DNA of 64,000 bases, taken from positions 434,001 to 498,000 of the forward strand of contig JASBTM010000017.1 of NCBI GenBank assembly GCA_030148425.1, read 5' to 3'. Origin of the DNA: Hyphomicrobium sp. (GTDB taxonomy: Bacteria > Pseudomonadota > Alphaproteobacteria > Rhizobiales > Hyphomicrobiaceae). The position numbers and the translations under genes were made by a program. Shown here one piece after another: positions 33,863 to 43,853 of this stretch. The notes beneath the pieces were generated by a model that saw only the letters and a program-made list of their open reading frames with translations, did no database searches and was not told the DNA's origin. How positions within the stretch are numbered: the first letter of the stretch is position 1; each line of letters starts with the position of its first letter.

Positions 33863-34081
33863 ATGTTGAAAATCAAGACGGCTCTCGCGACCTTTACGGT
33901 CGCGATGCTCTGGGCCAACAGCGCCTTTGCCTTCTGCTTCGGACCGTTCTGCTTCGGCCCCCCGGGCGGCGGTGGTGGCACCCCGGCTCCTGCGCCTGAG
34001 ATCGACGGCCCGGCCAGCCTCACGGCAGTCGCCCTGCTGATCAGCGTCGGCGCGATCATCTATCGTAAGCTCAGGGACTAG
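33863..34081 (+). CDS. Small exported protein with VPEID-CTERM-like sorting tail
   Basis: Predicted 72 residues; GAGGAG 8 bases before ATG 33863. Signal peptide MLKIKTALATFTVAMLWANS (cleavage near AFA), a tiny mature part FCFGPFCFGPPGGGGGTPAP, then PEIDGPASLTAVALL, a membrane helix and a basic end (YRKLRD). The PEID-helix-basic pattern is that of VPEID-CTERM proteins, which are thought to be processed by exosortase-like enzymes. The mature segment would be only about 20 residues. No exosortase gene is in the window. Confidence 0.7.
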   Translation: MLKIKTALATFTVAMLWANSAFAFCFGPFCFGPPGGGGGTPAPAPEIDGPASLTAVALLISVGAIIYRKLRD

Positions 34082-34134
34082 CTTACGAAGACCGATCAGG
34101 TCGCCTGCAGACCCCAATATCGATTTCGTGTGGC

Positions 34135-34168
34135 AACCGCGGCCGGTCAACGGCTGCGGTTTTCGTTT
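34135..34168 (+). terminator. Stem-loop terminator after the VPEID-like gene
   Basis: AACCGCGGCC-ggtcaac-GGCTGCGGTT (one mismatch) followed by TTTCGTTT, 53 bases past the stop codon. Confidence 0.7.
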
Positions 34169-34174
34169 ATCCGG

Positions 34175-34203
34175 TTGACGAATTCACGTTAAGAACATAT
34201 GGT
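34175..34203 (+). promoter_or_regulatory. Sigma-70-type promoter of nrdJ
   Basis: TTGACG (34175-34180) and TATGGT (34198-34203) are spaced by 17 bases, giving a start of transcription near 34211, about 43 bases before the chosen nrdJ ATG. There is no room for a cobalamin riboswitch in this leader. Confidence 0.6.
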
Positions 34204-34253
34204 GAACATGAAATTGAAAATTGCCCTTCCGTTCCTATATTCCGGTCACAACG

Positions 34254-36683
34254 ATGAGCGCGATTTCCTCAGGTTTGCCCGCTATTTCCGACGCCATTTG
34301 GCGGCGTAAGTATCGTTTTGCCGGATCGGCCACTGCAGTCGCCGACGGAGTGATGGAGGATACGTTCCGGCGCGTTGCATCCGCAGCCGCCTCCGCGGAA
34401 AAAGAGGCTGAGCGGGAGAAATGGGCGAGCGCCTTCTATGAAGCGATGGCGGAATTCCGATTCCAGCCCGCCGGGCGAATCCTTGCCGGCGCCGGGACGG
34501 ACCGCAACGTCACGCTCTTCAACTGCTTCGTTCTGGGGACCATTCCCGACGATCTGACCGGCATTTTCGAGAGCGTCAGAGAGGCGGCTCTGACGATGCA
34601 GGCCGGTGGCGGCATCGGCCATGACTTCTCGACGCTTCGTCCGGCTGGCGCGCCGGTCAAGAGCATCGGCGCGGATGCGTCGGGGCCTGTGAGCTTCATG
34701 GACGTGTGGGATGCGATGTGCCGCACGATCATGTCGGCGGGACAGCGCCGCGGCGCGATGATGGCGACTCTTCGTTGCGATCATCCCGAAATCGAAACTT
34801 TCATTGCGGCGAAGTCCGATCCGCTCAGGCTTCGGAATTTCAATCTCTCGGTTCTAGTCACCGATGCCTTCATGGATGCCGTCACGCGCGGTGCGGCATG
34901 GGATCTCGTCTTCGAAGGAAAGGTCTACAAGACCGTGGACGCGCGCGGGCTGTGGGACAAGATCATGCGGGCAACGTATGATTATGCCGAGCCCGGCGTC
35001 ATTTTCATCGACCGCGTCAATGCTGCCAACAATCTTGCTTACTGCGAGACGATTTCCGCAACAAACCCCTGCGGAGAACAACCCCTGCCGCCCTACGGCG
35101 CTTGCCTGCTCGGCTCAATCAATCTCGCGCGTTTCGTCGAAGGGCCGTTTACGGGGGCCGCTAAGATCGATCGCGCGAAGCTCGAAGCGTGTGTTTCGAC
35201 AGCTGTCCGGTTTCTTGACAACGTCATCGGCATTTCGCGCTATCCGCTCGAAGCGCAGGCACAGGAAGCGCGCGCCAAGCGGCGGATCGGCCTCGGCATC
35301 ACGGGCCTTGCCGACGCGCTGGTGTTTCTCGGTCTTCCCTATGGCAGCGCGCGGGCACGCGAGACGGCAGGCGAATGGATGGCGATCATCCAGAATGCCG
35401 CCTATCGCGCGAGTGCCGAGCTTGCCGCCGAGAAAGGGGCGTTTCCCCTCTATGATGCGGAGGCCTTTCTGGCGCGGCCGAACGTCGGACGGCTTGACGC
35501 CGACGTGCGCGCGGCAATCGCCGCCAACGGCATTCGCAACGGCTGCCTGACATCGATTGCACCAACGGGCACGATCTCGCTTCTCGCCGGTAACGTTTCG
35601 AGCGGCATCGAGCCGGTGTTCGATTTCGTTTACCGGCGCCGCATCCTTGGCGACGGGCAGACGGCGAGCGAAGAGACGATCGAGGATTATGCCCATCGCG
35701 AATTCCGCGCCGCGTTCGGCGAAAACGCGCCGCTGACGGAAGCATTCGTTACGGCCGAAAGTTTATCGCCCGCCGAACATGTGGCGATGCAGGCGGCCTT
35801 GCAGCCCTATGTCGACAGCGCGATCTCGAAGACGATCAATTGCCCCGAGGGCATCTCCTTTGAAGATTTCCGCAGCATCTATGCCGAGGCTTTCGCGCTT
35901 GGTCTCAAAGGTTGTACGACATACCGCCCGAACCCGGTGACCGGAGCCGTGCTCTCGAAGGCTTCAGCGCCGGAGCAAGAGGCGAAGCCCGCAAGCGCGG
36001 AGCTTGGCCTGACGGCCGCAAACCGGGCGACAGAAGATCCGGCGAGGTTCGGCGACATCGTCTACATGACGAAACCACTCGAACGCGACGCCGCGCTCGA
36101 AGGCGTTACGTACAAAATCAAGTGGCCGGCGAGCGCGCACGCGCTTTACGTCACCGTCAACGACATTGTGCGTGAAGGCCGGCGGCGGCCGTTCGAGATT
36201 TTCATCAACACGAAGAACCTCGAACACTATGCCTGGACGGTGGCTCTGACGCGCATGATCAGCGCCGTGTTCCGTCGCGGCGGCGACGTGTCGTTCGTTG
36301 CCGAAGAGCTTAAAGCCGTGTTCGACCCGGAAGGCGGGCGGTGGATGGGCGGCCGTTATGTGCCGAGCCTGCTGGCTGCCATTGGCGATGTTATTGAGCA
36401 GCACATGCTCCACATCGGCTTTCTTACGCGCGAGGAGGGCCTCGGGCGCGAACCGGGATCTGCCAGACAGCCGGTCGCGATCATCGAGAGAGTCGGCGCG
36501 GCTGCCGGAACGCAAGCCGAAAATGCGCGCGAGACCACGCAGACCGGTCTGGGCGGCAATAGCTCAAGGCACGACTCGACTTTCGCCGCGGCGCGTATTT
36601 GTCCCAAATGCGGCGAGCGAGCACTCCGGCATATCGAAGGCTGCTGGACGTGCGCAAATTGCGATTATTCGCGCTGCAGCTGA
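34254..36683 (+). CDS. nrdJ: Adenosylcobalamin-dependent ribonucleotide reductase
   Basis: Predicted 809 residues from ATG 34254 (MSAISSGLPAISDAIWRRKY); the frame can be read from a TTG at 34221. Class II RNR features: FQPAGRILAGAGTDRNVTLF, NCFVLGTIPDDLTGIF (first active Cys), GGGIGHDFSTLRP, ATNPCGEQPLPPYGACLLGS with the radical Cys and catalytic Glu, NGCLTSIAPTGTISLLAGN and ISKTINCPEGISFEDF. The C-terminus carries a Cys-rich zinc-ribbon and redox tail (CPKCGERALRHIEGCWTCAN). It reduces ribonucleotides to deoxyribonucleotides with or without oxygen but needs vitamin B12. It may be the main RNR of this organism. Confidence 0.94.
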   Translation: MSAISSGLPAISDAIWRRKYRFAGSATAVADGVMEDTFRRVASAAASAEKEAEREKWASAFYEAMAEFRFQPAGRILAGAGTDRNVTLFNCFVLGTIPDDLTGIFESVREAALTMQAGGGIGHDFSTLRPAGAPVKSIGADASGPVSFMDVWDAMCRTIMSAGQRRGAMMATLRCDHPEIETFIAAKSDPLRLRNFNLSVLVTDAFMDAVTRGAAWDLVFEGKVYKTVDARGLWDKIMRATYDYAEPGVIFIDRVNAANNLAYCETISATNPCGEQPLPPYGACLLGSINLARFVEGPFTGAAKIDRAKLEACVSTAVRFLDNVIGISRYPLEAQAQEARAKRRIGLGITGLADALVFLGLPYGSARARETAGEWMAIIQNAAYRASAELAAEKGAFPLYDAEAFLARPNVGRLDADVRAAIAANGIRNGCLTSIAPTGTISLLAGNVSSGIEPVFDFVYRRRILGDGQTASEETIEDYAHREFRAAFGENAPLTEAFVTAESLSPAEHVAMQAALQPYVDSAISKTINCPEGISFEDFRSIYAEAFALGLKGCTTYRPNPVTGAVLSKASAPEQEAKPASAELGLTAANRATEDPARFGDIVYMTKPLERDAALEGVTYKIKWPASAHALYVTVNDIVREGRRRPFEIFINTKNLEHYAWTVALTRMISAVFRRGGDVSFVAEELKAVFDPEGGRWMGGRYVPSLLAAIGDVIEQHMLHIGFLTREEGLGREPGSARQPVAIIERVGAAAGTQAENARETTQTGLGGNSSRHDSTFAAARICPKCGERALRHIEGCWTCANCDYSRCS

Positions 36684-36973
36684 CGCGATCCGAATTAACG
36701 CTATCGGAACAGGCTTGCCCGGGCTTTTCGCCGTTTCGGCATCGAACCGCGCTCATTCGCTAACGCACATTTAGATTTGAGCCCGAAAGCCGTTCTCTGC
36801 TCAGGCCGAGTGTTTGGGTTTCTTGCTGTTCTCAACACCTCATTGACCATCGAGGCGTGATCGGGGCAAGCACGTCAAATTTTCGAGCCAAAGTTCACCA
36901 TTCCTCACCGACATGCGGGGTATCACGGTCTCAAGAGCAATTCGGCGAAAGTCGCCGATCAGAGGTGTGCGTT

Positions 36974-37396
36974 ATGAGTGCCGAAATTATCCAGATTGCC
37001 GAATTCCGTGCGCGCCGAAATCAAACCAGCGAGCCGCAGCAGGCGCCCGCATATGCGACCTACCCCGAGCAGCCGCCGCGGTTTCATTTCTGGACCGGCG
37101 CTTCCGGCAAGCGCTACGTGCACACCGTCTACAGCCTCTTCGACTGCCCGACGCTTGAGGACGCCAACTACATCCTCGTGCGCCGCGCCGATCGTTCGAC
37201 GCGCGCCGTGCTCGCGATCGGCCGCCTCGCGAACAATTGCCCGTCGCAAAATTTAGCCGAGATCCGCCAGCACGCAGCCGCGCTCGGCGCCGACGAAGTT
37301 CACGTGCATCTGCTTGCGTCGTCGAACGTCGAAGCCGAGGCGGTCGAAGCCGATCTGATCACCGCGCAATTCATCAACACCCCGCATTCGGCCTAA
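36974..37396 (+). CDS. Conserved hypothetical protein with IAEFRARR N-terminal motif
   Basis: Predicted 140 residues from ATG 36974, preceded by AGAGG; the frame extends to 36857 but the chosen Met begins the protein-like part (MSAEIIQIAEFRARR). The middle (FHFWTGASGKRYVHTVYSLF, then NYILVRR) is beta-rich, and AVLAIGRLANN and GADEVHVHLLA follow; no membrane segment or signal peptide. The end is acidic (NVEAEAVEADL). Likely a small cytosolic protein of alphaproteobacteria. I do not know its function. The 290 bases before it contain nothing I recognise. Confidence 0.7.
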   Translation: MSAEIIQIAEFRARRNQTSEPQQAPAYATYPEQPPRFHFWTGASGKRYVHTVYSLFDCPTLEDANYILVRRADRSTRAVLAIGRLANNCPSQNLAEIRQHAAALGADEVHVHLLASSNVEAEAVEADLITAQFINTPHSA

Positions 37397-37421
37397 TAAC
37401 CGGGCGGAGCGCTGCGGTCGA

Positions 37422-38378
37422 TCAATCCGATCCTTGCCGCACGGTTGCGGCGCTCCGACCGAAATCCGGCTGCGCCGTATCCTGGCCCGCCTGAATGATG
37501 CCGCGGCGGATCGCACGTGCGTCGGTGAAAAGGCGTTGCAGCTTTTCGCCGTCACCGAAGCGAATGGCGCGCTGAAGCTCTATCAAGTCTTCCGAGAAAC
37601 GGCCGAGCATTTCGAGCACGGCGTCCTTGTTGTTCAGGAAGACGTCGCGCCACATCACCGGATCGGACGCGGCGATGCGAGTGAAATCGCGGAAACCCGC
37701 AGCCGAAAACTTGATGACCTCGCTGTCCGTCACGCGCTCGAGGTGAGCTGCCGTATTGACGATGTTGTAGGCGATGAGGTGCGGCACGTGGCTCGTGATC
37801 GCGAGCACCATGTCGTGGTGCTCGGGCGACATCAGCTCGACCTTGCAGCCAAGAGAGCGCCAGAAGTCCTCGAGCTTCGCAAGCTTTTCGGGATCGGCAT
37901 CGGGCGCAGGCGTCAGCACGCACCAGCGGCCGTCGAACAGCGTGACAAAGCCCGCATCGGGTCCCGACTGCTCGGTTCCCGCGATCGGATGCCCGGCGAT
38001 GAAGTGCACGCCTTCCGGAATGCTCGGCGCGATGTCGCGGACAGCGGCCGCCTTGACGGACCCGACATCGGAGACGATCGCACCGTTTTCGAGGTGCGGG
38101 CCGATCGCTTCCGCGACCTCCTTGAAGGCGCCGACAGGCGTACACAGGATGACGAGATCAGCGCCTTTGACGGCTTCGGCGGGATTGGCGTAAGCCTTCG
38201 TCACGAGGCCCAGCGCTTGCGCGCGTTCGCATTCCTCGGGCGTCAACGCGCTGCAGACGATCTCGCCAACGACACCTGCGCGGCGCGCGGCATGGCTGAT
38301 CGAGGAACCGATGAGCCCGATGCCAATAAGCGCCAAGCGCTCGAACATCGGCTTTTTTCCGCTATTATCCCTGGCCAT
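37422..38378 (-). CDS. tyrC: Prephenate/arogenate dehydrogenase
   Basis: Predicted 318 residues. Rossmann motif LALIGIGLIGSSISHAARRA near residue 15, then LVILCTPVGAF, VSDVGSVKAA, FIAGHPIAGTEQSGPDAGF with the catalytic His, and MVLAITSHVPHLIAYNIV. It oxidatively decarboxylates prephenate or arogenate for tyrosine synthesis. The ATG overlaps the hisC TGA by one base (TGATG), indicating translational coupling. The C-terminal tail (TAQPDFGRSAATVRQGSD) is unstructured. Confidence 0.92.
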   Translation of the reverse strand: MARDNSGKKPMFERLALIGIGLIGSSISHAARRAGVVGEIVCSALTPEECERAQALGLVTKAYANPAEAVKGADLVILCTPVGAFKEVAEAIGPHLENGAIVSDVGSVKAAAVRDIAPSIPEGVHFIAGHPIAGTEQSGPDAGFVTLFDGRWCVLTPAPDADPEKLAKLEDFWRSLGCKVELMSPEHHDMVLAITSHVPHLIAYNIVNTAAHLERVTDSEVIKFSAAGFRDFTRIAASDPVMWRDVFLNNKDAVLEMLGRFSEDLIELQRAIRFGDGEKLQRLFTDARAIRRGIIQAGQDTAQPDFGRSAATVRQGSD

Positions 38379-39481
38379 CAGGCGGCGCCCTTGAGGTAGC
38401 GAGCGAGCGCATCGACAGCGCGCTTGTTATCGCTCTCGGAGCCGATCGTCATGCGCAGGGCATTCGGGAACCCGTAAGCGCCGACCTTGCGGACGATGAT
38501 TCCTTGCGACTTCAGAAATTCATCGGCGCCCTCGGCTGTCTTGGCGCTCCCTTCCGGAAAATGCATCAGCACGAAGTTCGCGACGCTCGGCGTGACAACG
38601 AGACCAAGCTTTTTCAGCTCGCCTTCGACCCACGGCAGCCATTCGTCGTTATGGCTCTTGGCCCGCTCCATATGCCCGATGTCTTCGATGGCGACGGCGC
38701 CTGCCGCGATGGCGGGCGACGACAGGTTGAAGGGACCGCGAATGCGATTGAGCACGTCGGCGATTTCCGGCGGGCAGTACGCCCAGCCGATACGAAGCGC
38801 GGCGAGCCCGTAAATTTTCGAGAACGTACGCGTCATGACGGTGTTTGTCGTCGTCGCGACGAGTTCGATGCCTGCCTCGTAGTCGTTGCGGCTGACGTAT
38901 TCGCAGTAAGCGGCGTCGAGCACGAGCACGATATCGGCGCGCAAACCGGCGCGCAGGCGGCGCACCTCTTCGATCGGAATGTAGGTTCCGGTCGGATTGT
39001 TGGGATTGGCGAGAAACACCATCCGCGTCTTCGATGTCACCGCCGCGAGGATGGCATCGACATCGGTTTTCAGATCGCGCTCGGGCACGACGACGGGCGT
39101 CGCGCCGTTCGTTAGAATGGCGATGCGGTAAACAAGAAATCCATGCTCGGTGTAAATCGCTTCATCGCCCGGACCGAGATATCCTCGTGCGAGAAGGCCC
39201 AGAAGCTCGTCGGACCCCGAGCCGCAGACGATGCGCGCAACGTCGAGCCCGAAACGGCGTGCGATCGCTTCGCGCAGCCGCGTCGCTTGGCCATCGGGGT
39301 AGCGTTCGAGATCGCCTGCAGCGGCCTTGAAAGCCTCGATCGCCGCCGGACTCGGACCCAAAGGGGTCTCGTTCGAGGAAAGCTTGGCTGGGGGTAAGCC
39401 ACCCTGGACCTTGCTTTCGCCCGGCACATAAGCTGCGATATCCAGGATGCCCGGACGTGCAATCGGTGCAGTCGCCACCAT
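38378..39481 (-). CDS. hisC: Histidinol-phosphate aminotransferase family (HisC), tyrosine-pathway operon
   Basis: Predicted 367 residues with start at ATG 39481 ([20 protein letters not shown]); an ATG at 39544 would add 21 residues. PLP-enzyme features: [59 protein letters not shown], and the PLP Lys in [17 protein letters not shown]. It makes histidinol phosphate and, given the coupling to tyrC, may also transaminate aromatic precursors. In Hyphomicrobiales hisC-tyrC operons are common. Confidence 0.92.
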   Translation of the reverse strand: MVATAPIARPGILDIAAYVPGESKVQGGLPPAKLSSNETPLGPSPAAIEAFKAAAGDLERYPDGQATRLREAIARRFGLDVARIVCGSGSDELLGLLARGYLGPGDEAIYTEHGFLVYRIAILTNGATPVVVPERDLKTDVDAILAAVTSKTRMVFLANPNNPTGTYIPIEEVRRLRAGLRADIVLVLDAAYCEYVSRNDYEAGIELVATTTNTVMTRTFSKIYGLAALRIGWAYCPPEIADVLNRIRGPFNLSSPAIAAGAVAIEDIGHMERAKSHNDEWLPWVEGELKKLGLVVTPSVANFVLMHFPEGSAKTAEGADEFLKSQGIIVRKVGAYGFPNALRMTIGSESDNKRAVDALARYLKGAA

Positions 39482-39630
39482 ATATGATCTCGAATTGTTG
39501 ACCGTCGTTGGGGAATAGGGGCGCATAGATAGGGTCTTCACCACTTGAAATCAAAGTTTAATGTTGACTTTATCGGCGCCAGATCTAGCCACCAGCCGAA
39601 CCGCTCAGCCTTAGGGTATCGACCGAACCG

Positions 39631-40836
39631 ATGACCGCCGCATCGCCCAATATTGTCGCTTCGGTATCACGGCGGCACTCAGAGGTGCATTCGCCGACGA
39701 GCAAAGTCGCGCGTTTCGATGCCGGCGCCCCCCTGCGGCTCGCTTGCCAGCAGGATTTGGCCCCGTTTTCAATTGCATATGAGACTTACGGCGCCCTCAA
39801 CAGCGACAAATCGAACGCAATTCTGATCTGCCACGCTCTGACGGCCGACCAATACGTCGCAAGCGCGCACCCCATCACCGGCAAGCCTGGCTGGTGGGAC
39901 AATATGGTCGGATCCGGCAAACCCATAGATACCGACCGCTTCTACGTGATCTGTTCGAACGTCCTCGGCGGGTGCATGGGATCGACCGGTCCGGCGTCGA
40001 TCGATCCAGCCTCCGGCGTTCCCTATGGTCTCAATTTCCCGGTTATCACGCTCGGCGACATGGTCGAAGCGCAAGCGCGGCTGATGGACTACCTCGGCAT
40101 CGACCAGCTGTTCGCCGTCATCGGCGGCTCGATGGGCGGCATGCAGGTGCTTGAGTGGGCATCGCGCTTCAAGGATCGCGTGTTTGCGGCCGTGCCCATC
40201 GCGACGGCGGCATGGCATTCGTCGCAGAACATCGCGTTCCACGAAGTTGGGCGCCAAGCGGTTATGGCCGACCCCGAGTGGAAGGGCGGAAATTACTATG
40301 CATCCGGAACCATTCCACGGAATGGGTTGGCGGTTGCACGTATGGCCGCGCACATAACGTACCTGTCGGAAGAAGCGCTGCACCGGAAATTCGGCCGGAG
40401 CCTCCAGGACCGCTCGGAGAAGACATTCTCATTCAGCGCGGATTTCCAGGTGGAGAGCTACCTGCGCCACCAAGGTTCGACGTTCGTTGATCGCTTCGAT
40501 GCCAACAGTTATCTCTATATCACGCGCGCGCTCGACTATTTCGACTTGCGCGAGAATGCGGGCGGCGTGTTGGCGAATGCATTTCGCGGTACAAAAACGC
40601 GTTTCTGCGTTGTCTCGTTCACGTCCGACTGGCTCTACCCAACGCGCGAAAGTCGCACGATCGTGCAGGCCTTGAACGCGGTTGCGGCCAACGTGTCGTT
40701 CGTCGAAATCGAAAGCGACAAGGGCCACGACGCGTTTCTGCTGGAAGAACCCACGTTCTTCGCCACGGTCCGCGGGTTCCTCAATGCGGCCGCCGTGAAG
40801 CGCGGCCTCAGCGCACCCAAAGAGGTCAAACGATGA
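39631..40836 (+). CDS. metX: Homoserine O-acetyltransferase
   Basis: Predicted 401 residues of the alpha/beta-hydrolase type. [49 protein letters not shown], and the nucleophile elbow [13 protein letters not shown] (Ser about residue 167) are MetX signatures; the triad Asp is in SDWLYP and the His in KGHDAFL. It acetylates homoserine for methionine synthesis. metW overlaps its stop by 4 bases (ATGA). The 150-base gap to hisC shows no SAM-II riboswitch that I can identify. Confidence 0.94.
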   Translation: MTAASPNIVASVSRRHSEVHSPTSKVARFDAGAPLRLACQQDLAPFSIAYETYGALNSDKSNAILICHALTADQYVASAHPITGKPGWWDNMVGSGKPIDTDRFYVICSNVLGGCMGSTGPASIDPASGVPYGLNFPVITLGDMVEAQARLMDYLGIDQLFAVIGGSMGGMQVLEWASRFKDRVFAAVPIATAAWHSSQNIAFHEVGRQAVMADPEWKGGNYYASGTIPRNGLAVARMAAHITYLSEEALHRKFGRSLQDRSEKTFSFSADFQVESYLRHQGSTFVDRFDANSYLYITRALDYFDLRENAGGVLANAFRGTKTRFCVVSFTSDWLYPTRESRTIVQALNAVAANVSFVEIESDKGHDAFLLEEPTFFATVRGFLNAAAVKRGLSAPKEVKR

Positions 40837-41498
40837 ATGCGCCCGACCTCGGCAAGATCGTCAGCGCACAGAAAACGCCGCGCCTCGATCATGAGCTGAT
40901 TGCTGAAATGGTCGAGGCGGGCTCGCGCGTGCTCGACGTCGGTTGCGGCGACGGTGAGCTGCTGCAGCTTTTAACCGAATGCAAAGGCGTCGACGGTCGC
41001 GGCGTCGAACTGCAGCGCGACAAGGTGAATGCATGCGTGGCGCGCGGCCTCTCCGTTATTCAGGGCGACGCCGACCGCGATCTGGATAATTATCCGGATC
41101 AGGCGTTCGACTACGCGATCCTGTCGCTGACGATCCAGGCGACGCGGCAGCCGAAGACCGTGCTTGAAAATCTTCTTCGCATCGGGCGGCGCGCGATCGT
41201 ATCGTTTCCGAATTTCGGGCATTGGCATGTGCGCACGAAATTGCTGCTGACGGGTCGCATGCCGATCAACGACAACCTGCCTGATCTCTGGTACCTGACC
41301 CCAAACGCTCATCTGTGCACCATTCGCGATTTTGCCGATCTTTGCGAACTCGTGCATGCGGACGTGGAGCAGGCCGTGGCCTTTAACGCCTATGGCGGAC
41401 GGTTGCCGATCAAGTGGTCGCTGTCGATGCAGAATCTGTTCGGTGAGAAAGCCGTGTTCCTGCTGCGCGGGCCGTCGCGTTCGTCAGCCGCGCCCTGA
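40833..41498 (+). CDS. metW: MetW, methionine biosynthesis protein
   Basis: Predicted 221 residues. It has a SAM-methyltransferase-like N-terminus ([40 protein letters not shown]) then the conserved [20 protein letters not shown] and [20 protein letters not shown] of MetW. MetW acts with MetX and activates or directs homoserine acetylation. Coupled to metX; the 3' end overlaps the convergent methyltransferase by 15 bases. Confidence 0.94.
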   Translation: MNAPDLGKIVSAQKTPRLDHELIAEMVEAGSRVLDVGCGDGELLQLLTECKGVDGRGVELQRDKVNACVARGLSVIQGDADRDLDNYPDQAFDYAILSLTIQATRQPKTVLENLLRIGRRAIVSFPNFGHWHVRTKLLLTGRMPINDNLPDLWYLTPNAHLCTIRDFADLCELVHADVEQAVAFNAYGGRLPIKWSLSMQNLFGEKAVFLLRGPSRSSAAP

Positions 41499-42242
41499 GA
41501 GGCTTCGGACGCCGGCCGATGGCGTCCGGCTGTCGGCGGCCGGTGTCAGGATCGCGGGCTTCAAAGCGCGCTTGCCGCTGCCGACCGGAGCCATCACCTC
41601 TTTGGTCGCCTCGACAAGAATGACGCCGGCGACACCAATCGACATGCCCGAGCCAAAGCGCTCGAATGCGGGCGCCATGCGCAGCATCAGCCGCTGATTC
41701 ATCGGCGGGAAATAAAGGCACTCGCCCCAATCGACGGGCGTGAAAAGCGCATCGATCAATTGCGTTTCAAGCTGACCGCGGCTGAAGGGCAGGCCGTAGC
41801 CGAACGGCGTCCGATCCATTCGCGACCAGAGCCCGCGGCGGTTCGGCACGACAAACAACACCCGGCCTGCGGGTTTCAGGACGCGCCAAACTTCACGGAG
41901 CAGAGGTCCCGGCCTCTGCGATTGCTCCAGACAATGGACGACCAGAAGCCGGTCGATCGAATTATCGGGCAGCGGCCATTGCGTCTCGCGGACGAGCACC
42001 GAATGGCAATGGCCGGATCGCGGCCAAACGATCGCGCCCTGGCGCGAGGGCATCAGGCACGCGAGGCTCGCGGCTTCGGTGCGAAACGTGCCGAGAAACG
42101 GCGACGCAAAGCCCACCCCCGCCACAGACAGCCCGTTAACCCGTTTCCATCTTTCGCGGATGGCCAACGTGAGCTGACGGCGCGCTACCCGGCCGAGGGG
42201 AGTGCGATAGAAATCTCTCAATGTTTGGGCGTCGAGAGGCAT
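41484..42242 (-). CDS. Class I SAM-dependent methyltransferase
   Basis: Predicted 252 residues. The glycine loop is reduced (VAGVGFASPFLG), while the post-I segment NSIDRLLVVHCLEQSQRPGP and LLREVWRVLKPAGRVLFVVP fit the methyltransferase_11 fold. The C-terminus is Pro/Ser-rich. Divergent from gloB, an arrangement found in many Hyphomicrobiales, suggesting some link to glutathione or methylglyoxal metabolism, but the substrate is unknown. Confidence 0.82.
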   Translation of the reverse strand: MPLDAQTLRDFYRTPLGRVARRQLTLAIRERWKRVNGLSVAGVGFASPFLGTFRTEAASLACLMPSRQGAIVWPRSGHCHSVLVRETQWPLPDNSIDRLLVVHCLEQSQRPGPLLREVWRVLKPAGRVLFVVPNRRGLWSRMDRTPFGYGLPFSRGQLETQLIDALFTPVDWGECLYFPPMNQRLMLRMAPAFERFGSGMSIGVAGVILVEATKEVMAPVGSGKRALKPAILTPAADSRTPSAGVRSLSGRG

Positions 42243-42397
42243 CTTGGCCGTTATCTCGATTGACGAAATCGGATCATCGCACCTTCTCTAGACGATCCGG
42301 CATCCGAGAGACAGCCCGGACACACAATAAAGGGTTCTGTGCTGCGTCGTTTCGCTGCGTTTGACACGGCGTTCCGCGCCAACCAAAGTCCCCCGCC

Positions 42398-43168
42398 ATG
42401 GGAGCCCTCGATATCGTCCTTCTGCCGTGCCTCGCGGACAATTACTGCGTTATTCTGCATGATCCGGAATCCGGTGAAACTGCAGCTATCGACGCGCCGA
42501 GCGCGGAGCAGATCAAAGCCGCCCTGGCCGAACGCGGCTGGCGGCTCAATCACCTCTTCATCACGCATCATCATACCGACCACACCGGCGGGATTGCTGA
42601 GCTTAAAGCGTTTTACGGCGCGACCGTCACCGGGCCGGAAGCGGAAGCCGAGCGCATCCCCGATCTGACGCGGGTGGTGACGGCGAAGAGCGAACTCGCA
42701 TTTGCCGGTCATCCGATCCAAGTCCTTGAGACGCCGGGCCATACGCTTGGGCATGTCACCTACTATTTCCCGAACGACGGCCTCGTTTTCACGGGTGATA
42801 CCCTCTTCTCGCTCGGCAGCGGCCGCATCTTCGAGGGCAACCCGGAGATGATGTGGGAGTCGGTTTCAAAAATTGCAGCCCTCCCCGGCGACACCAACAT
42901 TTATTGCGGGCACGAGTATACCCTGACCAATGCCCGGTTCGCGCTCACCATCGAGCCGGAGAACGAAGTTCTGAAAAAGCGGGTGGCGGAAGTCGAAGCC
43001 CTGCGCGCGGCCGGGAAGCCGACGATTCCAACGACCGTCGACTTGGAGAAGGCGACGAACCCGTTTCTCAGGCCGCGGTCACGCTCAATCCAGGCCCGCA
43101 TCGGCATGCTCGGCGCGCCGGAGCCGGAAGTGTTCGGCCGGCTCAGGCAATTGAAAAACAAAGCCTAG
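42398..43168 (+). CDS. gloB: Hydroxyacylglutathione hydrolase (glyoxalase II)
   Basis: Predicted 256 residues of the metallo-beta-lactamase type: metal-binding THHHTDHTGG, EAEAERIPDL, LETPGHTLGHVTYYF, FTGDTLFSLGSGRIFEG, and YCGHEYTLTNARFA. The HxHxDH reads HHHTDH. It hydrolyses S-lactoylglutathione to D-lactate and glutathione, detoxifying methylglyoxal. Confidence 0.93.
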   Translation: MGALDIVLLPCLADNYCVILHDPESGETAAIDAPSAEQIKAALAERGWRLNHLFITHHHTDHTGGIAELKAFYGATVTGPEAEAERIPDLTRVVTAKSELAFAGHPIQVLETPGHTLGHVTYYFPNDGLVFTGDTLFSLGSGRIFEGNPEMMWESVSKIAALPGDTNIYCGHEYTLTNARFALTIEPENEVLKKRVAEVEALRAAGKPTIPTTVDLEKATNPFLRPRSRSIQARIGMLGAPEPEVFGRLRQLKNKA

Positions 43169-43195
43169 CGAGCACTGGCGGCGTCAGGAGCGGCA

Positions 43196-43645
43196 ATGAA
43201 ACGCGAACTTTCGGGCGATGAGATCATCGCGATGCTCGAGCTCAAGCCGCATCCCGAAGGCGGGCATTTCCGCGAGACGTTTCGCGATCGTGCGGAACCG
43301 GGCAAACGCGCTGCCTCGACGGCAATCTATTTTCTGCTGAAAGCGGGAGAGCGATCGCACTGGCATGCCGTCGATGCCGCCGAGGGCTGGCATTTCTATG
43401 CGGGTGATCCGCTTTTGCTCGAGGTGTCTCCGACCGGCGGTCCGATCGCGAAGATCCAGCTCGGCAACGACCTCGTCAACGGCGAGCAGCCGCAGGCAAT
43501 CGTTCCACCCGGCCACTGGCAGCAGGCAAGAAGCCTTGGAAAATGGACGCTCGTCGGCTGCACCGTCGCACCAGGTTTCACGTTCGACGGCTTCACATTG
43601 ACGGCGCCGGATTTTTCGCCGGTATCGCGTCCGTCGGTCGATTGA
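43196..43645 (+). CDS. Cupin-fold protein, DUF985 family
   Basis: Predicted 149 residues. KPHPEGGHFRETFRD, STAIYFLLKAGERSHWHAVD, EGWHFYAGDPLLLEV and LVGCTVAPGFTFDGFTL are hallmarks of the DUF985 cupins (YML079-like). Metal ligands may be the His and Glu of SHWH and EGWHF. It starts 27 bases after gloB. The small-molecule ligand is unknown. Confidence 0.88.
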   Translation: MKRELSGDEIIAMLELKPHPEGGHFRETFRDRAEPGKRAASTAIYFLLKAGERSHWHAVDAAEGWHFYAGDPLLLEVSPTGGPIAKIQLGNDLVNGEQPQAIVPPGHWQQARSLGKWTLVGCTVAPGFTFDGFTLTAPDFSPVSRPSVD

Positions 43646-43853
43646 GCGGCGAGCAAGCAACAGCACAAAGCCTTTCGCCGTTCGTCCACATGCCGTCCCC
43701 AGATGAGTTTGTTGCCGGCGAGGCGCTGCGCACCTCCATCCACCGGTTAATTGTCCCAATCAAGCCAGAGCACTCTGGCGCTTCTTGCTGGCCGCCTTCG
43801 ACTCGTCAAAAGTGATTGCGAATCAAAGTTCCGATTCACGGGGGTTGCAGTCC

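Noticed and set aside
34082..34253. Cobalamin riboswitch before nrdJ
   Set aside because: The gap contains a terminator and a simple promoter; the remaining leader of about 43 bases is too short for a cobalamin aptamer.
39545..39630. SAM-II riboswitch upstream of metX
   Set aside because: I searched the 86-base gap for the pseudoknot and the GCUAAAA-type segment of SAM-II and did not find them; the space is also very short.
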